The position numbers were made by a program, and so were the translations under genes. DNA of 64,000 nt, taken from NCBI GenBank assembly GCA_003612515.1, contig RAZB01000001.1, forward strand, positions 372,001 through 436,000. The letters are read 5' to 3'. Below are positions 18,318 to 26,459 of the stretch, in pieces (positions within the stretch are counted from its first letter, which is position 1; the number at the start of each line of letters is the position of its first letter). Source of the stretch: a bacterium D16-34. Lineage in GTDB: Bacteria; Actinomycetota; Coriobacteriia; Coriobacteriales; Eggerthellaceae. Below the pieces are notes generated by a model. That model did no database searches, was not told the DNA's origin, and saw nothing but the letters and a program-made list of their open reading frames with translations.

Positions 18318-18551
18318 CATAGGTTTTGGCTGGAAAAGTGCCCTTGTCGGGGTTTTCGACAGCAAAATGGCTGGAAAAGTGCCCTTGTCGGTGTTTTTGG
18401 GACCGAAAACACCCCCCATTTCACCGACAAGGGGCATTTTCCAGCCAAAACTTGCAAATTTCTTATCTGCGGAGAGGGCTGCGATGAGGGGTTGCAGCAC
18501 CAAAACCTTGCGAGAAACAACCAAGCGGGGGGTGCTGAAGAGATTACAGGG
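18311..18551. repeat. Dispersed intergenic repeat, copy B
   Basis: The closest relative of copy A. Direct units are at 18324-18350 and 18369-18391, and the inverted unit is at 18424-18450. The outer arms pair over about 27 nt. The loop contains its own small hairpin (GTGTTTT/AAAACAC), which differs in sequence from the CCCCC/GGGGG hairpin of copy A at the same place. Homology to copy A continues downstream to about 18551. It lies between convergent genes, like the other copies. Confidence 0.88.
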
Positions 18552-18614
18552 AGTCATAGGTGCTCGTGGGAGCCGCAGGAGACTCGCAGGCATTCTATAG
18601 GTGGCCCGCAGACA

Positions 18615-18657
18615 TAAAAATGGCGAAAGGAGCCGGTTTGGCTAGTCCTTTCGCCAT
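18615..18657 (-). terminator. Terminator of the torD operon
   Basis: A perfect 12-bp stem, ATGGCGAAAGGA with TCCTTTCGCCAT, around a 14-nt loop. On the minus strand it is followed by TTTTTA. It lies 70 bp after the stop of the TorD-like gene. Confidence 0.9.
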
Positions 18658-18727
18658 GTGGTCTAACGATCAGCGGTTTCAGCGGGCACCTACGTTACCT
18701 GATGGGCGCTTTTCGGGCTCCGAGCGC

Positions 18728-19420
18728 CTATGCCGCTTGTTGTGCACTTTCGAGCAACTCTGTGAGCACCACTTGATCCTGCTCAAGCTGGCCAATTGTC
18801 AGCTGAGCGAGTCCTTGGTAGAACATCGTTCGAGCATACATGCGCATGTCGGCCACAAGCATGGGCACCCAGTTAAGCAGGTGGTCTTCCAAAAATGCGC
18901 TCATCTTCTCAACGCACTCAAATGCTTCATCGTCGTTGTTCTCGCGAAGAGCCTCAGCGCAGCGCAAGCTCATACGCTGCATAAACTCCAGCTCAAGCGC
19001 GATGTGGTCTTCGCCCTCAGTCCAACTGCCACGCTTCAAACCGTTATCGCGAAGCGTTTGCAGCACCTCAGCACGAGCCTCCTGCATCAGTAAGCGACGC
19101 TCGGAAGTGTAAACACTCTCAAACGGGTATGCAGCCGAATATCCATTAACGCCGTGTCCAATAAAGGTTCGCACATAATCAATTGCCAGCTCCGTCACCG
19201 AGTCATCCCAGGTGTTTTTCAGATACGCGAACAGCTGGTGATATCCCTCGTCGGCTTTCGTGTTTCCTGTTGCCGTCGGAAAACGCATTCCGCGCAATTC
19301 ATCAAGCGTTTTGGTGTCCACTTCGACGCGATACAGACGCGCCAGCATGCCATACACCTGTGCGCGCATCTCCATCAATTCCGCCACGTCAACAGACTCT
19401 TTTTGCAACTCTTCCATCAT
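18728..19420 (-). CDS. TorD/DmsD-family molybdoenzyme chaperone
   Basis: A 230-residue all-helical cytoplasmic protein of the TorD family, which binds the Tat signals of molybdoenzymes and holds them until cofactor insertion. Family-like features are MRAQVYGMLARLYRVEVD near the N-terminus, the YAAYPFESVYTSERRLLMQ-type segment (here SAAYPFESVYTSE), and the C-terminal helix pattern EDHLLNWVPMLVADM. That last segment corresponds to the conserved E.DH....L.FM block. The likely client is the large Tat enzyme at 11070-14663. The start overlaps no other gene; an RBS AAGGGGG lies 4-7 bp before two consecutive ATGs. It directly abuts the upstream gene, whose stop ends at 19421. Confidence 0.9.
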   Translation of the reverse strand: MMEELQKESVDVAELMEMRAQVYGMLARLYRVEVDTKTLDELRGMRFPTATGNTKADEGYHQLFAYLKNTWDDSVTELAIDYVRTFIGHGVNGYSAAYPFESVYTSERRLLMQEARAEVLQTLRDNGLKRGSWTEGEDHIALELEFMQRMSLRCAEALRENNDDEAFECVEKMSAFLEDHLLNWVPMLVADMRMYARTMFYQGLAQLTIGQLEQDQVVLTELLESAQQAA

Positions 19421-20248
19421 TTACCCCCTTGCCGCTTTCACTTCAGGCAGCAAACGCATTCCCAAATCGGTCATGTTCCACGCGCGATCACGCCAAATAA
19501 TCGCATCGGTCTGCTCGAGCATGTCGATAAAGTGACCGCCAAAACGACGTGGCTTTTTCACGATGTCGAAGGTATCGACCAAGTTTTCAATCTCTTCGCG
19601 TGAACGCGGCTTTTCGGCGACGAAGTCCATAACAGACTCATAAACCTCAAGGTATTTGACGTCTTCGCCAAGCACGATTTTGCGGAACGGATCGCCGCCC
19701 ATCAGCAAGTCATACACCTCAAGGCCAGCATCGGTCGCATGCCACACAGGATCCACCGACTCGGTAATCTCCAGATATGCCACGCCTGCCTCGATGTCCT
19801 CTTGTTCATCGGCAGTTTCAGGCATTTCCAGGCACAACGCGCCTGCTCGTTCAAGCATGCGACACAGCGTCATAGGCGAATATACGCTGCGGTTGTGCTG
19901 CTGCCACTCGTTAACCTGGGCGGTGATCTCGGTTGACGGGCAGCCGCCTTCGCAAAGCTTAACAATCCCCATAAGCACCGGACGACGCGCAGGGTTTCGG
20001 TGAACCATCGACAGAATTGCCTGCTGAGCACTTCCTTGACGTGCTGGCGTAAAGACAGCCTCACGGCGCATGCCTTCTGGCATATTGCGAATTAGCGGGT
20101 AATCGACAATGTCATAGGGATTGTCGTCATCCATTTCGTCTTGATTGAGCTCTTCGTTGTCAACAGCGAGCGGGTCAAACTCCTCTTCAAAGGAAATGAT
20201 CTCAAGCGCATCCATTGCGTCTGCGGCGTCACTAAACGGTGATGCCAT
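19421..20248 (-). CDS. Unknown protein co-encoded with TorD, possible winged-helix segment
   Basis: A 275-residue acidic cytoplasmic protein that I do not recognise. There is no signal peptide or membrane helix. Residues about 80-150 (RRPVLMGIVKLCEGGCPSTE, then SVYSPMTLCRMLERAG) look like a helix-turn-helix or winged-helix unit. A second similar stretch lies near the C-terminus (SREEIENLVDTFDIVKKPRR, HFIDMLEQTDAI, WNMTDLGMRLLPEV). It may be a pair of winged helices acting as a regulator or adaptor. The start at 20248 follows GAGGAGG; an earlier in-frame ATG at 20257 overlaps that site. It is immediately upstream of torD with no gap, which suggests a role in maturation or control of the molybdoenzyme. 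Confidence 0.82.
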   Translation of the reverse strand: MASPFSDAADAMDALEIISFEEEFDPLAVDNEELNQDEMDDDNPYDIVDYPLIRNMPEGMRREAVFTPARQGSAQQAILSMVHRNPARRPVLMGIVKLCEGGCPSTEITAQVNEWQQHNRSVYSPMTLCRMLERAGALCLEMPETADEQEDIEAGVAYLEITESVDPVWHATDAGLEVYDLLMGGDPFRKIVLGEDVKYLEVYESVMDFVAEKPRSREEIENLVDTFDIVKKPRRFGGHFIDMLEQTDAIIWRDRAWNMTDLGMRLLPEVKAARG

Positions 20249-20501
20249 ACAGCACACCTCCTCAAATTGTTTTGCGGTATCCTCTTCGTGTTTCAGTATA
20301 GAATCCCCGCATAACGCCCTATCATCCCACGAGGTCTATTCTTGGCAGGCTCGCATCATACTATGGGCGTGAACTGCGTCTTTGGCGAAACATCGATCAG
20401 TCATCCAAGCATTTTTAAGCCTTGACCAACCCGCGCATTCCTCGCATAATCAATCTTACGTTGAAGCATGGCGGAGCACCCGATATGCATTGGGGGCACT
20501 A

Positions 20502-20972
20502 ATGACCAACGTAGCTTCTGGCAAAAAGTTATTTGCCATCGCCATTTTGGCCTGCCTGTGCGCAGCACTCATCGCTGTTCCGGCATACGCGTTTTACTAC
20601 GTGCATGACGAAGCAGTTTCGGACGCAGCTGATGGTAAGGGCGCAATTGAGATCTTTTGCGTCGTTGACGAAACCGCTACTGGCGGCGCTGTCACCTCAA
20701 GCCTGATCTTCGTTCCGGAGGGCAGCAATGCTGCAGTTTGCCTTGATGAGGCTATTATGTCCAGCCAGGATCAAAATGGTCTCGACGCTATTCATAACTA
20801 TGACGTCGAAAGCTTAGCCGACCGCCTTGCAGGCGCCAACTACACCGTTGAGGTATATGGCGCTGGCACGCAAGAGCCCGGCACGCAAACCACGTACGAC
20901 ACCGCTTCTAAAGGTGGCGAAGACACTACTTTAGAGCGCTTCGACAACGTGGTTATCACCGTGCAGGCTTAA
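20502..20972 (+). CDS. Membrane-anchored or secreted unknown protein
   Basis: A 156-residue protein that I do not recognise. KKLFAIAILACLCAALIAVPAYAFYYV near the N-terminus is a signal peptide or membrane anchor, followed by about 120 acidic, Thr/Gly-rich residues likely outside the cell. The domain has a beta-rich look (AIEIFCVVDETATGGAV, SSLIFVPEGSNAAVCLDEAI, YTVEVYGAGTQ), loosely like small DUF4430/transcobalamin-type folds; this is only an impression. The start at 20502 follows GGGGG and places the hydrophobic stretch normally for a signal. An open frame reaches upstream to 20382 but has no RBS. A strong terminator follows, so it is a single-gene unit. Confidence 0.7.
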   Translation: MTNVASGKKLFAIAILACLCAALIAVPAYAFYYVHDEAVSDAADGKGAIEIFCVVDETATGGAVTSSLIFVPEGSNAAVCLDEAIMSSQDQNGLDAIHNYDVESLADRLAGANYTVEVYGAGTQEPGTQTTYDTASKGGEDTTLERFDNVVITVQA

Positions 20973-21017
20973 GTTGAGTAATTTGGCTCGGCTTAAGACT
21001 ACGCACGAATGAAGACA

Positions 21018-21064
21018 GGGCGCACATCTAGTCGACCAGCTATCTTGTGCGCCCCTTTTTTCTT
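21018..21064 (+). terminator. Terminator after the secreted protein gene
   Basis: GGGCGCAC (21018-21025) pairs with GTGCGCCC (21047-21054), followed by CTTTTTTCTT. It separates the single gene upstream from the LuxR regulator and argues against a regulator start before 21236. Confidence 0.88.
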
Positions 21065-21235
21065 ATCAGGACGACACACACCTATCATCCTGAGGGTATG
21101 ATTTTTACAAAACCCCATTACAACGACGTGTTCTCTTGGGCGCTTATTCAAAAATTTCTCTGTCTCACCCTGTACCGAAGCCCAAATCATACGTATCATA
21201 ATGCGCGGGAGAAAATCTATTTGAAGGGGCTTTGT

Positions 21236-23023
21236 ATGGGGGTACGTGTTCCGCGCATCACAATTAATGCCGATTTTGGTGACGACTCTGCATTCGGAGA
21301 ATTGAATGCGCTATCAATTGGGTACGGCTTGCACCAAGCATGGGTGCTGACAGCCATCTTTAATGCGACAAAGTTTTATGGCTCACATGCCATGATCGAA
21401 GGCCTCTACAACACGCACGTGACGCTTACCTTTTTCGTGTCAATTCTTGTTTATGCTGCGTGCCTGTTGTTCGCTGGCTTAACCGACCAAAAATTCTTGC
21501 GCTTGTATGTATCAAAGCGCGTACTGGCGGTTGGCGCCATCATTTGTAGCATCGGCACCTTATGTTTATTGCTTCCCCCCTCTTCAAGCTCACTTGCTAT
21601 CGAAATCATTGCTGGTTTTCTTACTGGCATCGGATCGGCCATCTTGCTGATCTTTTGGGGAACCGCATTTGCGCGCTGCGATGCGTCTTCTATCGTGCTC
21701 AACACAGGCGTGGCCATTACCATCTCCGTTGCAGTATATTGTGCGGCGCTAAACTTTTTGCCCTTTCCCTTCGCGGGAATCTTTGTGGGGATAGTGCCAC
21801 TGCTTGAGCTGGCTATTCTCTACAAATACACACCCGACCCCTACAACAAACGCAACGAGCTACCTATTTTTAAACCGCTGCCTGTCAACCACGCGAAATT
21901 CATCATCCGATTCGGCTTGCCCGTGTTCGCGTTCGGCATCGCTCTTGGCGTTATGCGCCAAATCTCTGTGCAATACATCATTCCCTCAAGCGACACGAGT
22001 ATGCAACTTGCTATCTTGCTTGGCGCTGGATTTGCTACCGTATTGGTTTTGCTCACCATCGTAGCTCTTGGCGGCGCGAATAAGTGGAACGTATATTTTC
22101 GCCCGCTCATTCCCTTTATCGCGCTGACCGTATTACTCATTCCAGTGTCGGTTTCTGGCAACACCACCTTTGTCGATTTTCTACTTGTTACCGGCTATTT
22201 ATGTTTTGAGGCGCTGCTTTGGATTTTCTTTGGCGAAATCTCGCAGCGTTTCCGCTTATCGCCCGTTTTTGTCTTTGGCATCGGTCGCGGGCTTCTCGCC
22301 GTTGCCATTTTGGCGGCATCTCTTTTGCCTGCCGCACTTGTGAACTGGCTTAATGGCACTCCATTTCGCGAAGAAATCTTACTTATGGTGGCCATGGCGG
22401 TTATGGTTTTGGCATATGCGCTCCTTCCGCGCGAGCGCGAGATTGAAGCCATCGTCATTCCCTGCCCGCTCGTTCGCCAGGTATATAACAATATCGATCA
22501 GCCTGCACAAAATGCCCAAAGCGCTCCGAGCTTTATTCAGACCTCTGCTACGCAGAACGTCGAGGGCACTTCTGTTGTTGTGGCCGCACTTACCTCTGAA
22601 GCTAGCCAGCCTCAACCCGACCAGCCAGCAAGCGGCGCTGCGGATACGGCTGTCGTATCAGTTGCCACGCCAAATAACACTCCAACCCAAACAGACACGC
22701 CTCAGCAATCAAGCGACGCACCCATAAGCGATGCTCGCCGCGCGATGCTCGGTCAGCAGCTCTCTGACGACACCTCTGAGCAAAAACGCGGTCGCTTCCG
22801 TGCCAAATGCGAAACGGTCGCAAACACCTATTTCTTGTCGCGCCGTGAACCTGAGGTGATGTTTTTCTTGGCCAAAGGGCATAACTCTTCCTACATCCAA
22901 GAAAAGCTCTTCATTTCTGAAGGAACCGCCAAAACCCATATTCGCCATATTTATCGAAAGCTTGACGTTCACACCCAGCAAGAACTCATGCGTTTGGTGG
23001 AATCAGCGGATTTCGAAGAGTAG
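21236..23023 (+). CDS. LuxR-family regulator with multi-helix membrane domain
   Basis: A 595-residue protein. The first 400 or so residues form about twelve hydrophobic segments (for example TFFVSILVYAACLLFAGL and AILLGAGFATVLVLLTIVAL). A Pro/Gln/Thr-rich linker follows. The C-terminal 65 residues are a LuxR-type helix-turn-helix: LSRREPEVMFFLAKGHNSSY, IQEKLFISEGTAKTHIRHIY, then RKLDVHTQQELM. Such membrane LuxR regulators are strikingly common in Eggerthellaceae, often beside a respiratory reductase gene. This one has no reductase next to it, so its target is unclear. The start at 21236 follows GAAGGGG; longer starts would overlap the upstream terminator. Confidence 0.9.
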   Translation: MGVRVPRITINADFGDDSAFGELNALSIGYGLHQAWVLTAIFNATKFYGSHAMIEGLYNTHVTLTFFVSILVYAACLLFAGLTDQKFLRLYVSKRVLAVGAIICSIGTLCLLLPPSSSSLAIEIIAGFLTGIGSAILLIFWGTAFARCDASSIVLNTGVAITISVAVYCAALNFLPFPFAGIFVGIVPLLELAILYKYTPDPYNKRNELPIFKPLPVNHAKFIIRFGLPVFAFGIALGVMRQISVQYIIPSSDTSMQLAILLGAGFATVLVLLTIVALGGANKWNVYFRPLIPFIALTVLLIPVSVSGNTTFVDFLLVTGYLCFEALLWIFFGEISQRFRLSPVFVFGIGRGLLAVAILAASLLPAALVNWLNGTPFREEILLMVAMAVMVLAYALLPREREIEAIVIPCPLVRQVYNNIDQPAQNAQSAPSFIQTSATQNVEGTSVVVAALTSEASQPQPDQPASGAADTAVVSVATPNNTPTQTDTPQQSSDAPISDARRAMLGQQLSDDTSEQKRGRFRAKCETVANTYFLSRREPEVMFFLAKGHNSSYIQEKLFISEGTAKTHIRHIYRKLDVHTQQELMRLVESADFEE

Positions 23024-23382
23024 GCATTCAAAGCGTAAGCAAATTTCGAGGAGTAGCCAACAGTAATCATTATGAGCGTTTCGAAGCGCACCTTAACCTT
23101 AATAATTGCCAATGCGTTATTAAGATTTCAGCCGCAATCCTTAACATTCGTGGCGATTGCGTAAAGTATGGAGAAATTTAACGAATTTTATGGCATGATT
23201 AAGGCTTGCATAGTCGTTAAGCGAAACGCAGCAACTAACATACAACCAAGCAAACGGCATGCAGCCTAATCGGCCTTATTTGCACTCCTTTTGTGCAGGC
23301 GCTAACCATAAAGGCGTCTCGAAATCGGCAGTGCATTTTTTAACGCCGCGCCGACATGGCTGCCCCACGCAAAGGAGACACC
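23024..23382. other. Intergenic region upstream of the FHA/PP2C/RodA/PknB operon
   Basis: This 359-bp AT-richer region holds the promoter of a seven-kilobase operon. TTAA-containing words recur (CCTTAACCTTAATAATTGCC, CTTAACATTCGTGG, ATTTAACGAATTTT). No gene with a good RBS and no clear hairpin terminator was found. A 30-codon frame from 23070 has no suitably placed RBS. Confidence 0.5.
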
Positions 23383-24771
23383 ATGGGCTTTCTTTCGAAG
23401 TTCGAAGGCAGAATGGAAGATACGTTTGAAGGAGCAGCGGACAAGATGTTCGACGCCCCTATTTCTCCCGTTCAAATAGCGAAAAAAGCAGAAAAGCAGA
23501 TGCGCCGTGAAAAGATGGTAGGTGCAGGAAAGCAGTTTGCCCCAACCCTTTATACGGTGCTCGTAAACGCTGACGATGATCAGCGTTTGTTTGGCTATTA
23601 TCCTACGCTTGCCGGAGAAACTGAGACCTATCTTGCTGCGAAAGCCACCGAACAAGGCTTGGTTATGGACGGTCAACCTCTTGTGCGTTTTATTGTTGAC
23701 GATTCCTTAAAGCATGGAAAGTTTGATGTGATCGCTGAAGCTGTTGCTGCTCCTATCGTCGCACAGTTGCGCAACGAAGAAATGCAGCGCTATGGCTTGG
23801 CTGCCCCGGCTGCTCCGTCGTTTGGCGGCTATGGTCAAGCTGGTTATCCGCAACAAGCATATGGTGCTCCGCATGCATCTTATCCTGCAGGGTATGCTGG
23901 CGGCGCTGGTGCTGCACAGGGATACCCGCAAGCGCAAGCGTATGGCCAGCCCGGATATGCACCGCAGCCACAAGCTCATGCACAATCCTATGATGACTTC
24001 GCGCCTGAAAACCTTAGCAATCAGCCGCTTCCCTATGTGCCAGAAGATGAGCTTGATTACTCAATCGATTATGGCGAATACACTTTTAACAGCCGTGACT
24101 TCAATGCCGCCGGCTATGACGAATATCGCGATTCTGTTCCGCTGCCTGGTCGTCAGGTTGCGCAAAATTCACAGCAGCGTGCAAGCCAACCCTTGCAGCA
24201 ACGCGCAAGCCAGCCACTCGATCAGCGTGCGAGCCAACCGCTCCAGCAACGCCCCAGTCAGCCCTTGCAGCAGCGTGCAAGCCAGCCGCTTAATCCTGCC
24301 GCCGCAGCAGCGGGCGCAGCAGCTGGAGCCGCCATTGCCGCCGCTGGTGTTGGCGCTGCCGCAGGCGTTGGTGCCGCTGCAGCTCCTGGTGCCACCGGCG
24401 CCGCTGCAAATGGCGTAGCACAAGCAGCAGCCGCAGCTCAGCCAGGACAAACGGTTGCCTTTGTAGGCGGCGTTCCGCAAGGAGCTGTGCAAGCTCGCCT
24501 GGTTGACACCAATACGCAACGCGCATATGACCTGGTTGGATCCCGATTGTCGCTTGGCCGCGAGTCCAAAAACTCCATCACCATTCCCGACATCAACGCT
24601 TCCCGCAGCCATGCTGAGTTAACACTTTCGCCACAAGGCGTTTGGGTGCTTACTGATCTTGGCTCCACTAATGGTACTTTCGTAAATGGTCGCGAAATTG
24701 CTTCGCAGCCGCTTACGAATGGGGACCGCATTACTATCGGCACCACCAATTTCGTTTTCTCACAGGCCTAA
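23383..24771 (+). CDS. fhaA: FhaA-like protein (DUF3662 plus FHA domain)
   Basis: A 462-residue phosphopeptide-binding protein. The N-terminal 120 residues (MGFLSKFEGRMEDTFEGAAD, then PVQIAKKAEKQMRREK) match the DUF3662/FhaA domain. The middle is low-complexity: Tyr/Gly/Gln-rich, then repeated QQRASQPL octads (about residues 262-305), then an Ala/Gly stretch. The last 95 residues are an FHA domain with SRLSLGRESKNSITIPD, SRSHAEL and DLGSTNGTFVNG, holding the phosphothreonine-binding Arg, Ser and Asn. FHA proteins bind targets of the PknB-type kinase encoded later in this operon. The start at 23383 follows AAAGGAG; an upstream ATG at 23356 lacks one. Confidence 0.92.
   Translation: MGFLSKFEGRMEDTFEGAADKMFDAPISPVQIAKKAEKQMRREKMVGAGKQFAPTLYTVLVNADDDQRLFGYYPTLAGETETYLAAKATEQGLVMDGQPLVRFIVDDSLKHGKFDVIAEAVAAPIVAQLRNEEMQRYGLAAPAAPSFGGYGQAGYPQQAYGAPHASYPAGYAGGAGAAQGYPQAQAYGQPGYAPQPQAHAQSYDDFAPENLSNQPLPYVPEDELDYSIDYGEYTFNSRDFNAAGYDEYRDSVPLPGRQVAQNSQQRASQPLQQRASQPLDQRASQPLQQRPSQPLQQRASQPLNPAAAAAGAAAGAAIAAAGVGAAAGVGAAAAPGATGAAANGVAQAAAAAQPGQTVAFVGGVPQGAVQARLVDTNTQRAYDLVGSRLSLGRESKNSITIPDINASRSHAELTLSPQGVWVLTDLGSTNGTFVNGREIASQPLTNGDRITIGTTNFVFSQA
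24170..24295. repeat. 24-bp in-frame repeats in fhaA
   Basis: Consecutive units encode the octad QQRASQPL (variants DQRASQPL and QQRPSQPL). All are multiples of three bases. They form a flexible linker between the N-terminal and FHA domains. Confidence 0.8.
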
Positions 24772-24823
24772 ATTCGCCACTTAACGTAAACGATTTAATG
24801 CAGCGCAATTGAAAGGGTAGCTC

Positions 24824-25237
24824 GTGGTTGATATTGTTCTTCTCATCATCCGTCTCCTTTTCGTTGCGCTGTTGTATTTATTTCTCTTCGCCATCATGCG
24901 TACCGGCATTGGCCTGGTTAAAGGCCAGCGAAAAAAGGAACGCACGTGGACGCTTTCGGTTGAGCGAGGCCCCAAAGAACTGCGCGGCGTATCGGTTGTT
25001 GTACGCGGTCCGGTAATTGTTGGACGCGCACCTGGTGCCGACATCGTTATTGGCGCTGGTTATGTTTCTGGACGTCACGCGCGCTTTTCGCTCATGGGAC
25101 AAAATCTGTTTGTGGAAGACCTCGGCTCAACTAACGGCACCGGTGTTGACGGGCAACTCATTGATGGACCGACCGCACTTCACAACAACGATGTCGTAAA
25201 TGTGGGCGATGTGGCCATTCGCGTAAGGTATGCCTAG
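24824..25237 (+). CDS. fhaB: FhaB-like membrane-anchored FHA protein
   Basis: A 137-residue protein with one N-terminal membrane helix (IVLLIIRLLFVALLYLFLFA) and a C-terminal FHA domain. Key residues are in VIVGRAPGADIVI, VSGRHARFSL and EDLGSTNGTGVDG (phosphothreonine-binding Arg, Ser and Asn). FhaB (FipA partner) in other actinobacteria links PknB signalling to division and cell-wall synthesis. The start is GTG at 24824, preceded by GAAAGGG. It overlaps or abuts the PP2C gene. Order and content (fhaA, fhaB, pstP, rodA/pbpA, pknB) match the classic actinobacterial operon, except that rodA and pbpA are fused here. Confidence 0.93.
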   Translation: MVDIVLLIIRLLFVALLYLFLFAIMRTGIGLVKGQRKKERTWTLSVERGPKELRGVSVVVRGPVIVGRAPGADIVIGAGYVSGRHARFSLMGQNLFVEDLGSTNGTGVDGQLIDGPTALHNNDVVNVGDVAIRVRYA

Positions 25238-26459
25238 TATGGCGAAGTCGCGCTCCTACACCTCCACCCCGCGAACGCGTAAAAATGCGCTGACCACCTT
25301 TGGCAGCCGCACCGATATCGGATGCGTTCGCGATCACAACGAAGACAGCCTCATTGTCGCTCCACCCCTTTATGTGGTGGCAGATGGCATGGGTGGTCAT
25401 GCTGCGGGCGAAGTTGCTTCCGAAATTGCAGTAGGCGTACTCGAGCAACAAGCCCCGCCTCATCCCGACAGCGAACAGCTCGAGCGCGCGGTTGAAGAAG
25501 CCAATCGCGAAGTCATTTTGGCGCAGCATGACGGTCGCGGTCGCGAAGGCATGGGCACCACTGTAACGGCGGCAATGCTTGAAGGAGAGCGACTCGTTAT
25601 TGCGCAAGTTGGCGACTCGCGCGCCTACCTGCTGCATCACGGACATCTCCAGCAGCTCACACGCGATCATTCGCTTATGGCGGACATGATTGAAGCCGGA
25701 CAGCTCACTCCTGAAGAAGCACGATTCCATCCGAATCGCTCCGTTATTACCAGGGCACTTGGCTCTGATCCGCTCATGCGTCCCGATATTTTTGAAATCA
25801 ACGTCGAAGCAGGCGACAGGCTCCTGCTTTGTTCCGATGGTCTATCAGGTATGCTTCGTGACCCGGAAATTGAAAGCACGCTTCGCCGTGTGCGAGATCC
25901 ACAGCGTTGCGCGTCTCAGTTGGTCAACGAAGCTATTGCTGCTGGCGGACACGACAACGTCACCGTCATTGTGGTTGATGTAGTAGGTCAATCCCAAAAG
26001 AAACTGAAACGCGTTAAGCTCAAAGCGCGCCTAACGGTAGTGTTCATCCTGCTTTTGCTGGCAGCGCTCATAGCTGGTGCCGCCTGGGGTGGATACACCT
26101 ACTTAAATTCCCGCGCCTATCTTTCGTCGGTTGATGGCAAAGTTGCAATTTACACCGGCGTCCCTGGAAGCGTTATGGGTCTATCGTTCTCTGAGCTTAA
26201 CAAAGTGACCGACGTCTCAGTGGACGATCTACAACCAGGTACCGCATATAGACTTGAAGCTGGCATTCAGGTGGATAACCTTGCTACCGCAGAGAATTTA
26301 GTTCGCGAATACGAAAGTGAAGCAGCCGCGCGTCAAGCTGAAGGAAACGACGCAGCCTCCAACCAGGCTCAAGATGCCTCTAATCAAGCCCAAGATGCTG
26401 ACTCTTCGTCGCAAGCTGAGAATAGCTCTACGCCAACGCAGCCGGAGGCAACCTCATGA
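25230..26459 (+). CDS. pstP: PP2C-type Ser/Thr phosphatase (PstP-like)
   Basis: A 409-residue metal-dependent protein phosphatase that reverses PknB phosphorylation. Motifs are RTDIGCVRDHNEDSLIV (metal-binding Asp), VVADGMGGHAAGEVAS (DGMGGH), GTTVTAAML, LVIAQVGDSRAYLL, LLLCSDGLSGML and AGGHDNVTVIVV. After the catalytic domain (about 1-265) come one membrane helix (VVFILLLLAALIAGAAWGGY) and an external segment ending in an Ala/Gln/Ser-rich tail of about 60 residues with NQAQDAS repeats. Start: ATG at 25230 overlaps fhaB by 8 bp; ATG at 25239, just after the fhaB stop, is equally possible. Its TGA overlaps the next ATG (ATGA). Confidence 0.93.
   Translation: MPSMAKSRSYTSTPRTRKNALTTFGSRTDIGCVRDHNEDSLIVAPPLYVVADGMGGHAAGEVASEIAVGVLEQQAPPHPDSEQLERAVEEANREVILAQHDGRGREGMGTTVTAAMLEGERLVIAQVGDSRAYLLHHGHLQQLTRDHSLMADMIEAGQLTPEEARFHPNRSVITRALGSDPLMRPDIFEINVEAGDRLLLCSDGLSGMLRDPEIESTLRRVRDPQRCASQLVNEAIAAGGHDNVTVIVVDVVGQSQKKLKRVKLKARLTVVFILLLLAALIAGAAWGGYTYLNSRAYLSSVDGKVAIYTGVPGSVMGLSFSELNKVTDVSVDDLQPGTAYRLEAGIQVDNLATAENLVREYESEAAARQAEGNDAASNQAQDASNQAQDADSSSQAENSSTPTQPEATS

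Noticed and set aside
23070-23162. A 30-codon hydrophobic frame before fhaA
   Set aside because: The nearest GAGGAG is too far upstream, and there is no other sign of translation.
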